Part shown: positions 11,853 through 23,848 of the stretch, piece by piece
Layout: each line of letters begins with the position of its first letter
Numbering within the stretch: the stretch's first letter is position 1
NCBI RefSeq assembly: GCF_040412425.1
Contig: NC_089762.1
Location: forward strand, 19,585,702-19,649,701
Length of the DNA stretch: 64,000 nt
Origin: Macrobrachium rosenbergii
Taxonomy: Eukaryota > Arthropoda > Malacostraca > Decapoda > Palaemonidae
Direction: 5' to 3'
Position numbers and translations under genes: made by a program
The notes under the pieces: generated by a model
The model's database searches: none
Told to the model about the DNA's origin: nothing
What the model saw: only the letters and a program-made list of their open reading frames with translations

Positions 11853-12189
11853 CAGCAAACCCATGTATTCACAGTCTCACGATTCGCTGATTTCTCTGTG
11901 GAATGTATATACACATTATTTGCAGAAAATTTGCCCATTCGTGGTATTTTTCACTAAGAAATATTCACTAATTATTGTATTTTCATATAATTTTCAAAAC
12001 TAAATGCACTTTTTGTGATAAAGCTCTCAAAATACTCAGGTATAACATTTTTAGAGTTTTTTGTGGTGTTTGAACTATCAAAATAGGCAGTTCTAAGTGT
12101 TTTTTGAGGGGGGTTTTAAGTATTTGAGGATTTTAGCTATTTGTGGGGGGGGGGTTATGCATCCCCCGTGAATACTGGTGGGTTTACTG
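11853..12189. mobile_element. Short TA-flanked MITE
   Basis: The ends CAGCAAACCCATGTATTCAC and reverse complement CAGTAAACCCACCAGTATTC are flanked by TA. The termini resemble those of the elements at 14107-16143 and 47552-50406, so it is probably a deletion derivative of the same family. Confidence 0.75.
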
Positions 12190-12339
12190 TAGCTGTTGTT
12201 TTACTAAAGGCACATAAAAAATTCTTAAGTACCATCTCTTTAACAAATAATATATTAAACAGACTTGAGCATAAAAGGCAAGAAAATTTAAATAAAGCTG
12301 TACTCTAAAAAAGAATATAAAAATGAAAGTTGGTCTTAC

Positions 12340-12491
12340 CGTATGATGGCTTCCTGCCCCAAATTACCAGTCTTATTGTACTATAAGAATCAGGAGAAGA
12401 TGCTGCACCTATCAGTGGAGCTCCTCTAGTGATGAAGATGTTATGTGAAATTTCCTCTTCCAAAAACATCTTTACTAATGTCATCACACAT
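12340..12491 (-). CDS. GDPGP1: GDPGP1-like internal exon with NIFITRGAP motif
   Basis: This 152-base exon has acceptor TTCTTCAG and donor GTAAGA. The phase is one base, fifty codons, one base. It codes for CVMTLVKMFLEEEISHNIF, ITRGAPLIGAAS, and RLVIWGRKPSY. The HN-I/L-F-I/V-TRGAP block and the following R-x-(I/V)-(L/I)-W-x-RK strand are hallmark segments of GDPGP1 enzymes. It is separated from the next exon upstream by a 32.3 kb intron filled with transposons (12492-44801). No start codon is claimed here: any ATG or GTG in the frame is internal. Confidence 0.9.
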
Positions 12492-12819
12492 CTGAAGAAG
12501 AAAAAAAGGAGTTATTTAAGATGATATTTCTTCATTAAAAATATCTGCATAAATAGGAGAATGTGTATAGTATAAAAATTTTACATTATACACTTATACA
12601 GTACACACTAACCACTTAATTATTCCATACATTTTTATAAAAGAACGGGTGAAATAGGAAATAAAATGTAATTGTAAACAACAAGCCCAAAAGAGTAGAA
12701 GAAAAGAATGGCGATGTAAAAGTGGGGCTAGTCTATGTAACAGACCAATCTTGAAAGATGTACAGCAATATTAAAGAACTCTAGGAAAATAGGATAGGTA
12801 GTCCTTAAGAAGTGAATGC

Positions 12820-13830
12820 AGAAAGTGGCACTCTACCTGAGAGGAGGAGGAACAATGGATCAGCAGAACAGTTTTTTAGGTAACTCCTACATGGAAAACC
12901 ATCCTGTGGCAGAGAAAGCTTTGGGGATGATGTAGGAGCAGGGTTATTAATCACTCAAACAGCTCCTTATTCATTTCTATCAAGAGGTGGACAGTAATTT
13001 GAGAGTAATACTGAAAAGGTTAAAGAGAAAAATTAGACAATAAGTTATGAAGGACCAGTTTGGGTTCATGGAATATAAAGGGACAATTGCAACTGACATT
13101 CAAAAGGATCAATTGCTGTAAAGTACAGGACATCAAATAACAGAAATCTTGCAGTGGAATCACAAGGCAGCATTAAAGACTGAAGAGGAGCAAAGTGAAT
13201 AGGTGGAGGTGAAGCATGGGGTAGGACACAACTGTATCATGTCCCATGATTTATTTTCATTGTATGGTTAATTTAGAATGAGGGAGACATGAGTGGTGTA
13301 AATGCTGGCAATCAAAATGTTATAACATTAGCTTTGCTGATGACACTATAATGATTGCTGATGAAGAGGAAAATTGCAAAAGTTGTTATAAGAGGTGAAC
13401 TTTGTCAGTGAGGAAAGAGCACTAAATATCAATGTGGCAGACAGGTTGTAAAGTACTGACAAAAGGCCAAAAGCAAATTAGATAAGTTAAATTTTAGTGG
13501 CAAAGGAGTGAAATATTTGGAGTAATTTACCTACTATAGTAATCAGACAACATCAATGTGCATCAAGATGGGGGAGAAACAAAGTATGGGACTGAGGAAC
13601 TAATGGTAGCATTTAATAAATAAAGTTTACTGAAAAATTTGAATTTATCATTGAAGAGGAGGAAAAGAATGATGAAAATATGTCTAGTCAATTTTGCTGT
13701 AATTTTGTTAAATGTGGACAATTAATAAGATGGAAAAACGACAGGAAACATAAAATATGTGGATGTGGACAGTTTTGCCTGAGGCATGGAAAGGTGAGAA
13801 AAGCATATGAAACAATTCTGAAGAGAAAGG
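12820..13830 (+). pseudogene. Non-LTR retrotransposon (LINE) RT remnant
   Basis: Plus-strand translation with frame jumps gives QFGFMEYKGTIATDIQKDQL near 13060-13125 and SFADDTIMIADEEEN near 13331-13375. These match the finger/palm motifs of a LINE reverse transcriptase, including an F/YADD catalytic box. Then NINV..KVLTKGQKQIR follows near 13430-13475. Many stops occur and no 5' or 3' end is identified. It lies in the 32 kb GDPGP1 intron. Confidence 0.65.
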
Positions 13831-14252
13831 ATAGATAGAGGAAATATTAACCAATTAGAAGATGGCTTAAATCATCGGGTGTGTTAACTTGAATAGCTTG
13901 TTAACCCATTACAAACCTCACATGTCTAACAATAATAGGGGCCCAAAATAGAAACCATATTCTTAGGGTCAAGTTGGAGGAGGCCAAGGGCTATGCATCC
14001 CACTGGAAATAGCAACAAAGAGGAAAACAAATATTTCTTTCCATAATTTATGACCAAGTAAGGCACGTAAGGTTTTCTTTGGGAGGGGGACCTCCAGAAG
14101 AGACTACAGTAAACCCCATATTCATGGGGGATGCGTATCACATCCCCCCACGAGTGGCTAAAACCCGCGAATACTTAGAACCCTTCTAAAAACACTTAGA
14201 ACTACCTATTTTGATGGTTCCAACACACTAAACAAAACTAAAAATGTTTATA

Positions 14253-15942
14253 AAGGTATTATCCTACTGACGATTTGGTTAGGCTCGAAAAAAACCATCG
14301 TTTGTTGGAAAAAACGTATCTCGAATATAGCCTAGCCTACACTAGGGTATTCAGTACCATGTACAGTATACATATGATTACAGTCCGTTAGTCCGAAGGC
14401 CCGATAGTCCGAAGGCCCGATAGTCCGAAGGTCCGATAGTCGTGAGGTCTAAGCCTTCCGAGTGTTTACTGGTTACAATTTTGCCGTGAGCTATGGAGGG
14501 GGTGGGGCTGATTATCCGTCGGGCCTTCTGACTTTCGGACTATCGGGCCTGCTGACTGGGACACCTTCGACTATCGGGCCTTCGGACTATAGGGCAGTCA
14601 CCATACATATATGGTAGCCTAGCCTACACTATAAAGTATACTCTATACATACATGGTATAGTAATTACTAATATCAGCTAATTCTGGAGGTTCATGCAGA
14701 GTGACTTATGATAATTCAGTACAAAGAGAAATTGAATAACATACAAGAATTTGCTTAGCCTACACTATGGTATATCGTATACATATACGGTAGCCTAGCC
14801 TATATTATACTGTACTCTATATTCACATATATTTACATACATCATCATAACGAATATGCATCTTTTCCGTGGATCTTTTAAAAAGTTATGCCTCAATTCA
14901 CTGTATCCAATAATAGTGTATATATTCTTTTATTGCTTTTGTATTATAAATTACAATCAATGTTTTGGTTTGGAAATCGATTATGTGGTAAGTTTATTTT
15001 GCTGTATTTAACTTAGTTCAGAGCACTTTTCTTGCTTCTAGTTAGTGTAAATGAATCTCTAGATACTTTATTTTTATGGGACAAGGTTATTTTTCATTAT
15101 ACGAAGTGTTTTTAAGTCGAAATATAACTTAAATACGTCTCGTTGTGAAATTAATTTAGCTATTTTTTTTCATTAATAGATGACTTGGCCATTTGGGGCA
15201 TTTATTTCATATAAAAAAAATCAAGATTCTGTTCGCTATTCACTTGATTTAATCATAATATGAGCTTTACGTATTTATTGTTTATCGATGTAAAAATAGC
15301 AGTAATGTATTCTTTCATGCCCAGTAGTTTTGATTAAAATACTTTCTCTCCAATTTTAATTATGGTCGAGTTTCATCCATGTTGCCGATGCACAATAGTT
15401 TATAGTCATTAGCAGCTTGAACATCGTTTTCTCAGCTTCAGCTACAACTTGCAGCTTACATTTACTAGTATATTTCCTTGCCGATCTTGTATACATACCA
15501 AATAAGGGTATGATGTAAAAATATATCAGTCCCATTCTACTTAACTTCATTTGTTCTATAACTATGGTAATTGTTTATTAGCATAAGATGGTTGAAATAC
15601 AAGCAAAACGGCTGTTGTTATACGATTTGTTGATAAGCAAAACAACAGTTTCTTGTTTGGTTGTTTATGGCTGTATGCATTTACGCAAGAGTATAACATT
15701 ACTAACAATACTTTTATCATTCTCTTTTACCTTTTTAACTAGAAGATGAGATAAAGAGATGGAGGAAAAGAAGGTGGTCTATTGTAATTTGGTCTCTCTC
15801 ACTGCCTGATTGTATGCTGCTGCCTGCGCCCACAGGAAATTAAAAAAAATTTTCTAAATATTGTCGTATTGGTATTAGTTGCTTACCCCATTGCAAAATC
15901 GAATTATCGTAAGGCGAATTATCGTAACTAGAGCACTACCCG
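14253..15942. mobile_element. Nested Tigger-related non-autonomous element, copy 1
   Basis: The left end AAGGTATTATCCTACTGACG corresponds to CAGGTATTATCCTACTTACG in copy 2, and the right end is GAGCACTACC. The interior (TAATATCAGCTAATTCTGGA, GACTTATGATAATTCAGTAC) matches 3460-3530 of the Tigger-like element at 203-5740. It therefore looks like a transposase-less relative. Confidence 0.72.
14381..14600. mobile_element. Small palindromic insertion built of GCCCGATAGTCCGAAG units
   Basis: It starts CAGTCCGTTAGTCCGAAGGC with three direct units of about 16 bases. It ends with inverted units (CGGACTATCGGGCC, CTTCGGACTATAGGGCAGTC). The sister copy at 47.8 kb lacks the whole block, reading directly from TTCAGTGCCATG into ATATGGTAGCC. 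This marks it as a later insertion. Confidence 0.72.
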
Positions 15943-16424
15943 AGTATTTTAATAGTTTTATCACAAAAAGTGCATTTAGTCATGAAAATGAGATGAAAAT
16001 ACAGTAATCAGTGAATATTGCTCAGTGAAAAATACCGTGAATGGGTGAATTTTCAGTGAATAATGTGTATATATGTTCCATAGAGCAATCCGCGAAAAGG
16101 TGAGTCCTCAAATTGTGAGACCGTGAATACGGGGGGTTTACTGTATGCCCCTTTCCCCTCTCTAGTCAGGCAGAATGCTGAGGCCTAAGTTAAGTCTGGT
16201 TAACTTAGTGAAAGTTAGACTGGGATGCTTCCTGGTGTTTCATCGGGTGATTTATATCAGCCAAGGTTAGGTTAGGTTGGTAGGGGGGCCCATGATGGTA
16301 ATCTTCCTCTCATTCAGTAGGATATGTCACCTAAAGTATTTCACCAATTGTAGTTTTCTGATACCCATATCCACTTGTAGTTTCCTTTATAGTTTGATGC
16401 CATGGGTTAAACATGCACTTCTAA

Positions 16425-16840
16425 TGAAAAAACAGGTTTTAACACAGGAAAAACCAATTTTTGCTGTTCATCAAGGCTGTGGATCATCAAAGTGCTACCC
16501 TTATTGTCTCACTGAGGTTCCATTAGACAGATCAATAAATATAGAGAATTCTCTTATAGACAGTCTAGGATGGAATAGTGCAATTGTTGGTACAGTGATG
16601 GAATATTGCATAACAACAACAGCACTTTATCTTGTCTACAGCTGCTACTGGAAGATCCAAATTCACCCCTCCTATGCACTTGTGGCAACAATGGTGTGGG
16701 TAGTCAGGGCCATATATAACTTGCCTTGTTTGTACAAGAAACTTCTAGCACAGATTCCAATGCCTTTATGGCTGGGAAAAAAGGTAAGTTTGAGAGTTGC
16801 AGCAGCTACCAATAATACTTTTTTCTACATCAAAAATGAT
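16425..16840 (-). mobile_element. Terminal fragment of a DIRS element related to F
   Basis: AAAACAGGTTTTAACACAGG followed by AAAAACC and TTGCTGTTCATC resembles the left tip of DIRS F (AATCAGGTTTTGACGTAGG, GTCGCTGTTGAATC). Near 16795-16835 GCAGCAGCTACCAATAATAC..CTACATCAAAA resembles F's internal complementary region. It abuts the left end of DIRS B. Confidence 0.55.
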
Positions 16841-17070
16841 ATTTTCATTATAAAATTAAGTTTCACATATACTGTACTTACCAAGTAATTACATAGCTAA
16901 TGTTTCTAATTTGCACAGCAACTTTTTAAAAAATTCATGGTATTCACTTCTGTTTTGCCTAGGTGACAGCCCCTGCCCTCTACCGGGAAACAGTTAAACA
17001 ACCTGGCAGGTAAGCCCAATTTGTTTGTGCCCTTATGTCCATAGGAGTGGAGGAGGGTGGCCTGATTCTA

Positions 17071-17158
17071 TAATTACTTCCTAAGTATATATGAAACTTA
17101 ATTTTATTATGAAAATATAATTTTCATAAAAGCAACTTACAAAGTAATTACATAGCTG
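17071..17158. repeat. DIRS B internal complementary region
   Basis: The reverse complement joins AGCTATGTAATTACTTTGTA (the expected right end) to ATTTTCATAATAAAATTAAG (the left end). The half matching the present left end is directly visible; the right-end half predicts the missing terminus. Confidence 0.7.
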
Positions 17159-17647
17159 AATCCCACACTGAATGGAGGTGGGATACATGGACATATTCTG
17201 CTCCAAAACATTAAAGCATGGTAATGATTTTGAAGCAGAAAAAAGTTGCCAGTATTGTATGCAATGCTTGTTGTTTCCTTACCTGGTAAGAGAGATACTG
17301 CAGGTGAATACTGCCTCTGGTTGGTGCTCATCTTAACCCTTAGTGGCTTGGCTGGTGAGCTGTGGGTCGCCTCTACTTAAGAGGGAGCTTTGCAGTGGAG
17401 GATATGCCTGGTGGCTAACACAGCATACAAAAAAGGTGCCCTTGCCCTGGGCAGTACCAAAATTAAAAAAACAACCAGAAAATACCGTCACCTACTTTGA
17501 AAATGCTTATAAAAAACACCACAACCTATCCACTAGGACTAGTGGATACTCCAGGCACATTGTACCCCAGGCTCCCCAAAACTCCAAAACCCTAAACCAA
17601 GGTGAAGAGACAGAGACAGTAGGAGAGAAAGAGTTTCCTATAATTTC

Positions 17648-18700
17648 TCACCCAGTACCATGCCAGCCACCAATAATGGTCCCAAGGTACTTCAATCCTA
17701 GAACAATGTCCACTTCTTTCAAATAGTGAGAGGCAAAAATAGACCTGCACTTAAAGTAGGTCGACTGAATAATGGAAGTCAGGGACATATTATGCCTGAA
17801 AGCCAAAGAGGTCAGTGCCACTCTGATATCATGAGCTTTCACTTTAAAACTTGGTAAAACATCCTCCTGGTTCTGAGAATGTGCCTCTGAAATCAAATCT
17901 CTCAGGAAGAATGACAAGGCATTCTTTGACAAAGGACAAGAAGGGTTCTTAACCAAACACCAAAGGTTACAGGATGGACTCCTGATCTTTTCTGTCCTAT
18001 TCTGATAATATCTAAGAGCTCTGACTGGACAAAGTACTCCCTCTTCTTACTCATGACTGAGAACATCCATTAAATTCTTAATAGTAAATGAACGGGGCCA
18101 GGGCTTGAAGGGGTCCTCGTCCTTGGTCAAAAAGCCTAGGGTGAAGAAGCAAACTGCATCTCCTAGGGAAAAACCTACCCTTTTGTCAATGGCTTGAATT
18201 TCACTAAGCGTTTAGCCGTAGCTAAAGCAGAGAGGAAGTGTGTCTTGCATGTGAGATATCTAAGGGAAGCAGAACAAAAGGGTTCAAAAACTGGATCCGT
18301 CAGCCACTTCAGGACCACATCCAGATTCCAGGAGACCAGATTGTCTTTCCTCTGTTTCATCGTATTGAAGGACCCTAACAGGTCATTAATATCCGAGTTC
18401 GACGAAAGATCCAGGCCTCTATGTTTAAAAACTCGATATCCTTTAATGGTGGAGGAAGACAAATTCCTAGAGTTCCTCAGGTAAAGGAGGAAATCAGCAA
18501 TCTGGGTCACAGAGGTCTTAGACAAAGAGACATTGTGGTTGTGGCACCACCAACAGAAGACTGCCCACTTGGCCTGGTAGACGAGGCTAGAAGATTTTCA
18601 CCTGCATCGTGCAATAACCTCTGCAACTCCCTTTGAAAAACCTTTTGCTCTGACAAGCTTACGGAGTGTCTGAAGCCTGTCAGAGCAAGAGCAGACAACC
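17648..18700 (-). pseudogene. DIRS B tyrosine recombinase, frameshifted
   Basis: The frame 18175-18525 covers the core-binding domain (SVTQIADFLLYLRNSRNLSS, TIKGYRVFKHRGLDL) and reaches LATAKRLVKFK, where the first catalytic arginine is expected. The frame 17648-17956 has LSKNALSFFLRDLISEAHS, then HDIRVALTSLAF (the H-x-x-R box) and IFASHYLKE with the probable nucleophile tyrosine. Between 17956 and 18175 the reading frame is broken. The extreme N-terminus overlaps the RNase H/methyltransferase-like reading frame, as is usual for DIRS elements. Confidence 0.8.
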
Positions 18701-19551
18701 CTTCGTGGTGTCTTCTGCAGGGGGGTTCTCTGAGTAAAGACGGTTTTTGGGGAAGGAGTCTTGGACAGTCTACCAATAGCCGAAGAAGGTCCAGGAACCA
18801 CTCCATCAGAGGCCAAAATGGGGATATGAGGGTCATAGTTTCATTGTGGTATGACTGAAACTTGTTTAATACCTCCCTGATCATGCTGAAGGGTGGAAAA
18901 GCATACAGATCCTGATTGGACCAATCTTGCAGCATGGCATTTGTTGCCCATGCAAGAGGGTCTGGGGCTGAACAGCAAAATAGAGGGCAGTGATGGTTCT
19001 TGGAGGTGGCAAACAGGTCTATAATTGGTCTGCCCAACAGCTTCCAAAGATCAAGACAAACAAGGGGATCCAGGGTCCACCCTGTGGGAAGGACCTGCTT
19101 CCGACAGCTCAGCTCGTCCGCCATAACATTTAACTTCCCCAGGATAAATCGGGTGACTAGAGTCACTTGATTTTGTTCTGCCCACAGGAGTAGATCTCTT
19201 GCTGCCTGGCAGAGAGAAAAGGAATGGGTGCCGCCTTGTTTTCGGATATGTGCTAAGTCCATGGTGTTGTCCGTACACACCACTACTATTTTGTCGCGGA
19301 CCATGGTCGAAAGACACTGATATTTTGTCGTGGACCATGGTCAAAAGACACTGAAGGCCTAGGTGAACTGCTTTCAGTTCTCCCACATTTATATGTAGAC
19401 TTTGCTGATCTGGGGTCCACGTACCAGATACTTCTTGATTCCCCAGTTGGGCTCCCCAGCCTATGTCTGAGGCGTCTGAATAAAGTCTAGGTCGGGGTTC
19501 AGAGGTTGAAGGGACTTCCCTTCTGACAGTCTTTCTTTTGACAGCCACCAC
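18507..19551 (-). pseudogene. DIRS B RNase H and methyltransferase-like region
   Basis: The frame 19051-19551 contains RLYSDASDIGWGAQLG and LHINVGELKAVHLGL, the first two RNase H blocks. The overlapping frame 18507-19304 (265 residues) continues with CTDNTMDLAHIRKQGG, LGKLNVMADELS, then IIDLFATSKNHHCPLF and DLYAFPPFSMIREVLNKF. That last stretch is the segment described in DIRS1-like elements as methyltransferase-like. One frame change separates the two halves, so the protein is not intact. Confidence 0.82.
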
Positions 19552-19559
19552 TGTAGGTC

Positions 19560-20590
19560 CGTTTGATCTCCAGGGTGATCGGAAACATAAGTGTCTGGCT
19601 GTGTTTTCCTATCCCTGTTGACCTTCAGAAAGAAATGGAGAACTCTCATGTGAAGTCTGCCTAATCTGACAAACATCTCTATGGATGCCAGAGTCCCCAG
19701 TAGGCTCATCCACTATTGAGCCGAGCAAGACGAAAGGGCTAGAAAACTCTGGACTGTCTGAAGGCAGCTGGAAATTCTCTTGGGAGACAGAAAAGCCTGA
19801 AAAATCTGAGTTTGGAGTCATCCCCAAATAGAGGGTCTCTTGCGACTAGGTCACTTGGGACTTTTGCAGATTGATTGATAAGAAGGCCCAGTTCCAGGGT
19901 AAGAAGTTTCTTTTGTAATTCCTTCATGCGCTTTTCCTTCGATGGGGATCAAAGTAGCCAGTCATCTAGATAAAGGCTGACACTGATCCCTATTCAGTGG
20001 AACCATTTCGAGAGAGGAGCCAGGATTCAAGTGAATACTTCAAGGGCCGTAGAAATGCAGAACCAAAGGGCTCAAAACTGATACACCTAGTCCCGGAAGA
20101 CAAACCTTAGATACAGTATTTACTGGAAGCTGGATGGTTCGGAATGTGGGAGTATGCGTCCTGCATGTCTAAAGTTATCATCCAGTTGCCCTGATGAATG
20201 GATGTCAGGACTGAATGGCTTATCTCAATTCTGAATTTGGTCTTCAGGACAAAATGATTGAGGACACTTACATCGAGGACTGGTCTCCAGCCCCCTGATG
20301 CTTTTGGTACCACAAAAATTCGGTTGTAAAAACTCTGTGCTGGTGTTCACAACTTCCTCTATGGCTGTCTTCTGGAAAAGAGAGAAAACTTCCTCCAAAA
20401 GGGCTGAATGTCTGTCAGAGCCTATCGAGTATGATGTCAATACGATGGGAGAAGTGACTAATGGTGGGCTCTCCAAGAACGGGATGGCATAGCCCTCCTT
20501 TAGAACTTTGATGGTCCAAGGCTCTGCTCCTGTTATCAGCCACTTTTCCCAAAACTCTAGAAATCTGGCTCCTGCGAGTACATGAAGGAC
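19560..20590 (-). pseudogene. DIRS B reverse transcriptase, degenerate
   Basis: The start is visible near 20590 as WEKWLITGAEPWTIKVLKEG, then AIPFLESPPLVTSP. The frame 20107-20313 has KASGGWRPVLDVSVLNHFVL and MITLDMQDAYSHIPNHPAS, carrying the first catalytic aspartate region. SVSLYLDDWLL occurs near 19950-19985 with the YLDD box, directly followed by a TAG stop. The thumb-like part continues at 19461-19927. Several frame changes and the stop make it non-functional. Confidence 0.82.
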
Positions 20591-20599
20591 TGCCTTCTA

Positions 20600-21500
20600 A
20601 TTTTTTAGCACTGTCTTGGCAGAGCTCTTCTTAATAGACTTGGCCAGGAATCAGACCTTTGCCCAGGTCCTGAACAAAGGTCTAGGTCCACCTCCACAAA
20701 AAGGGCTGCTGCTGGAGGGGTGAGGAAGTCCTGGTTTGAAAACCAGACAAATCCTTGGAACGCTTAGACGACTGGGCCAACAAGTCTTGCATAGATTTCT
20801 TCTGTAGATCTGACGCAATTCACTTCACTGTATCCTGAGGGAAGAGGTGATGCTGGTCCAGAGGCAAGAACAACAGGGCTGACTTCTGCATCTGGGTAAC
20901 TCCCTTAGAAGTAAAGGAGCACCATAGCTCTCTTTTCTTTAGTACACCAAAGTAAATAGAGCAGAAACCTCTACAGAGCCATCTCTAATGGCTTTGTCAG
21001 CACAGGAAAGAACACCGAGCCAGTCCGAGGTGATATCTCCTGTTAAACCCTGGTAGTCCTCTATTTTCTTGGCCAGTGTGCCCACCGTCCAATCCCGAAA
21101 ACTAATGACTTCAAAGACCTTAAAAATGTCTTTAACTAGATGGTCTAGTTCTGCAGAAGAAAACATTATCTTAGCTGAAGAGAATGGTGAGAAGAGACGA
21201 TGAGACTAGAGAAGTCCCCTTGGGAGGCAGCAGCAACTCCCAAAGAAGGGGCTTCACCGGTCATGTAAGATAAGTACCTCCTGTGAAAGATGCTTTGCCT
21301 TGCTCCCTTTTGGCCAAAAGCCAGTCTCCCATCTCCCTGAAGGACTTCTTGGCAGACAAAGAAAACACCATCTTGGGAAGTCTTTTTCTGAAGCCGAAGG
21401 AGGCGCAGGTTCTTGGTTGACCTCTTCCTCTTCTGAGGAGACCGGGGACAGGTTAGCATCCTGAGAAGTCTTGGGAGTGGAGGGAACTTTTACAGGCATG
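20600..21500 (-). pseudogene. DIRS B gag-like ORF, partial
   Basis: Three short frames between 20939 and 21499 carry LSPVSSEEEEVNQEPAPPSA, GEAPSLGVAAASQGDFSSL and ELDHLVKDIFKVFEVISFRD. They align in order with the longer gag-like frame of DIRS D (SPVSSEEEV, EAPSLGVSASSQVDFSGL, ELAHLLKNIFKVFEIMSFLD). No function is assigned beyond the usual nucleocapsid role. The N-terminal part and leader are missing. Confidence 0.7.
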
Positions 21501-21589
21501 CAAAAAACAGTCTCTGTTCAAATTCCTGAGTTACAGTTTGACAACTGGATCCACCACTGAAGCAAACTGTAACAGGTAAGTAATCCATC

Positions 21590-22140
21590 CCAACTGTTGT
21601 TGGGAGACCTCAGACAAGTTTATTTTTCCTGATCTTGGCTTGAAAGAGAACTGGTTGTCTCTTGGGTTTGAGGCAAGACTTTTCCCAGTTGAACTCTCTT
21701 GACCAGAGTCTGATGACCATCACTTATAGGTTCTGTTAGCACTCCTCTCTGGTCCCTCAGACTAGCCAATCATCTAGGTAGACCACCAGTTGACCTCCCT
21801 CTTGTCTGAACTCTTGGATGACTGATAGAAACAGTCCAGGTCTTACTCATAATAAGCAAACATACTTGGGCAATGGTTGTCCTCTGTAACTTCCAGCACA
21901 CGATGTGTTTGTTCAGTTTTGATAGGTTGAGGATCATCCTCTGTTCAGGAAATTTCTCTTTGAGGATACTGAAGAGACATGTCTGGTGAATGAATAAACA
22001 TGTCCTTCTCTATTGCTCCCTTTCAGAGAGCCTTCTGGACATATTTCTTCCAGGAGGGCTCTGGTTGTTGGACATGATGCTGCATCATCAAAGGATAGGG
22101 AACACTTCCACTGCATGTGATAAAACCAAAAGATGACCTA
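21590..22140 (-). mobile_element. RT-region fragment of an F-family DIRS element
   Basis: Text such as GGTTGAGGATCATCCTCTG and TTTGAGGATACTGAAGAGAC (21930-21975) closely matches 27113-27160 inside DIRS F. No terminal repeats are attached. Confidence 0.6.
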
Positions 22141-23036
22141 CAGCCTGTACAGTGCTCCCCCATTTTTACGTGGGAATAGGTTCCAGAACCTACTGTGGAA
22201 ATGCAAAAATCCCCTCTAAAAATGCTTATAACTGGCTTATAACTGCCAAATACCTTGTACCCCTTAAACTAAAATTCCTATTTTAATATTTCATTGCTTA
22301 ATTTGATAGTTCAAACAACAATATACCTTAAATTATCATACTTAAATAATTTAATATCATTCCAAACAAAACTACACCCCAAATCATCATCCCAAAAGAC
22401 CCACAGTAACCTTACATTACAATACTCTCCTACTACTGTTACTCTTAAGTAGGCTATATACACTCCAAAAACACTTATAACTGCCTATTTTAACAGTTCA
22501 TCGCCAAACTTTAGAGTTCAAACAAAAATGTACCTCAGACTATCATCCCAGAACACCCTAATATCATTTCAAAGTCATGTTGCAAAATTAAGTTCAAGCC
22601 TACAACTGTTACTCCTAAGTATCTCCTATCATTCAGACATGTAAATTTTCTTTGGCCTATGCAACTTTGCACACTGTTCTGCTCATACTGAATGTAATGC
22701 ACTAGGCACATATATTTTATGTATGTTTTCCTGTGTTCTAAGATGATTTTGAAATGATATTCACTGTACAGGTACGTATTTTAGAATAGTACTACTGTGT
22801 AGCGCATATCTGAAATACAAGGGTACTTTTGATCGACGAGACACGTACATACAGTACCTCCAAACAGAATGCTAGGTTTGTTAATTACGTTGTGTTAGTA
22901 TTTTAGTGATTATGTACAAATACATTTATAATAAAAAAATTATTTACTACGGTAAGTTGTTATTAATCTGAAATTATATTATTAGCATAATTTCACAGTC
23001 ATCTTAAACATTTTACCCTTAAAAATATACAGTATG

Positions 23037-23039
<3 letters not shown>

Positions 23040-23121
<82 letters not shown>
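23040..23121 (+). repeat. (AG)n microsatellite
   Basis: About 80 bases of uninterrupted AG dinucleotide. Confidence 0.95.
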
Positions 23122-23126
<5 letters not shown>

Positions 23127-23169
23127 CAGTATCATTTGTAGCAATTTTACTTAACCACCAAATAGGCAA

Positions 23170-23170
23170 C

Positions 23171-23266
<96 letters not shown>
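23170..23266 (+). repeat. (TAA)n microsatellite
   Basis: About 97 bases of uninterrupted TAA trinucleotide. A TTA tract of the opposite sense follows at 23560-23590. Confidence 0.95.
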
Positions 23267-23590
23267 TACTGTAATTTAAAAATTTATGCATTTCTATAAT
23301 AAATTATGTGAAATCTTAAACAAACAAATACATACAGTATTCCCAATTTTTTCCAAAGCTCTGAAGTGAGGGGGAGGATGGACCTGTCATTTATATCAAA
23401 CCTCTGACCGTGAAGGGTTGCAATCAAATATTTGACATATATGACAGGTCAAACCTCCCCACTCACTTCAGAGCTTTGGAAATGATTGGGAATACATATT
23501 TGTTTGTTTAAAATTTCACATAATTTACTAGAGAAATGCATAAATTTTTAATTACAGAATATTATTATTATTATTATTGTTATTATTTAA
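23266..23590. repeat. Inverted repeat flanked by TAA/TTA tracts
   Basis: CCAAAGCTCTGAAGTGAG (23354-23371) is mirrored by CTCACTTCAGAGCTTTGG (23462-23479). Outward from these, ATTATGTGAAATCTTAAACA mirrors TGTTTAAAATTTCACATAAT. The arms are about 140 bases around a centre near 23417. The same arm sequences recur in the fold-back at 43.4-44.5 kb. Confidence 0.8.
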
Positions 23591-23848
23591 TCTTATTAAT
23601 CTTATTAATACAGTATTCAAAAATTAGTACTTATTATTATAAATCATTTATATATCATACAAATGTGGTTAGTCCTCATAATCTCCCAAAAATTTACAAA
23701 AAAATTCTTGTGCCATCATTCTCTCTCTCTCTCTCTCTCTCAGCATAGTATACATATATTTTAATGAAAAAACACAGTAATTAGTGAATACACAGTGTTG
23801 CTCCACAAAGAAAAGCGATTTGTGATAATTTTAGGGATATGGTCCAAA

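Larger units (their letters stand above)
14107..16143. mobile_element. TA-flanked element, copy 1 of a nested pair
   Basis: The ends CAGTAAACCCCATATTCATG and reverse complement CAGTAAACCCCCCGTATTCA are flanked by TA (14105-14106, 16144-16145). Only about 150 bases at the left and 200 at the right belong to this element; the middle is a second element (14253-15942). The same arrangement recurs at 47552-50406. Confidence 0.8.
16838..21585 (-). mobile_element. DIRS-like retrotransposon B, right end missing
   Basis: The left end near 16838 reads ATTTTCATTATAAAATTAAG. An internal complementary region lies at 17071-17158. Minus-strand genes follow in the DIRS order gag (20600-21500), RT (19560-20590), RNase H plus methyltransferase-like region (18507-19551) and tyrosine recombinase (17648-18700). 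No matching right terminal repeat is present; gag runs out into a fragment of another DIRS family at about 21590. Its proteins are closest to those of DIRS D in this window. Confidence 0.8.

Noticed and set aside
16262..16278. GGTTAGGTTAGGTTGG as an interstitial telomere repeat
   Set aside because: Only two to three TTAGG units; too short to call.
16277..16888. 203-residue plus-strand ORF with hydrophobic stretches
   Set aside because: The region is a DIRS terminal-repeat fragment (F-like tip and internal region) plus the left end of DIRS B. The frame has no domain and crosses the element boundary.
23560..23748. 70-residue ORF of poly-Tyr/Leu
   Set aside because: Produced by the TTA and CT microsatellites.
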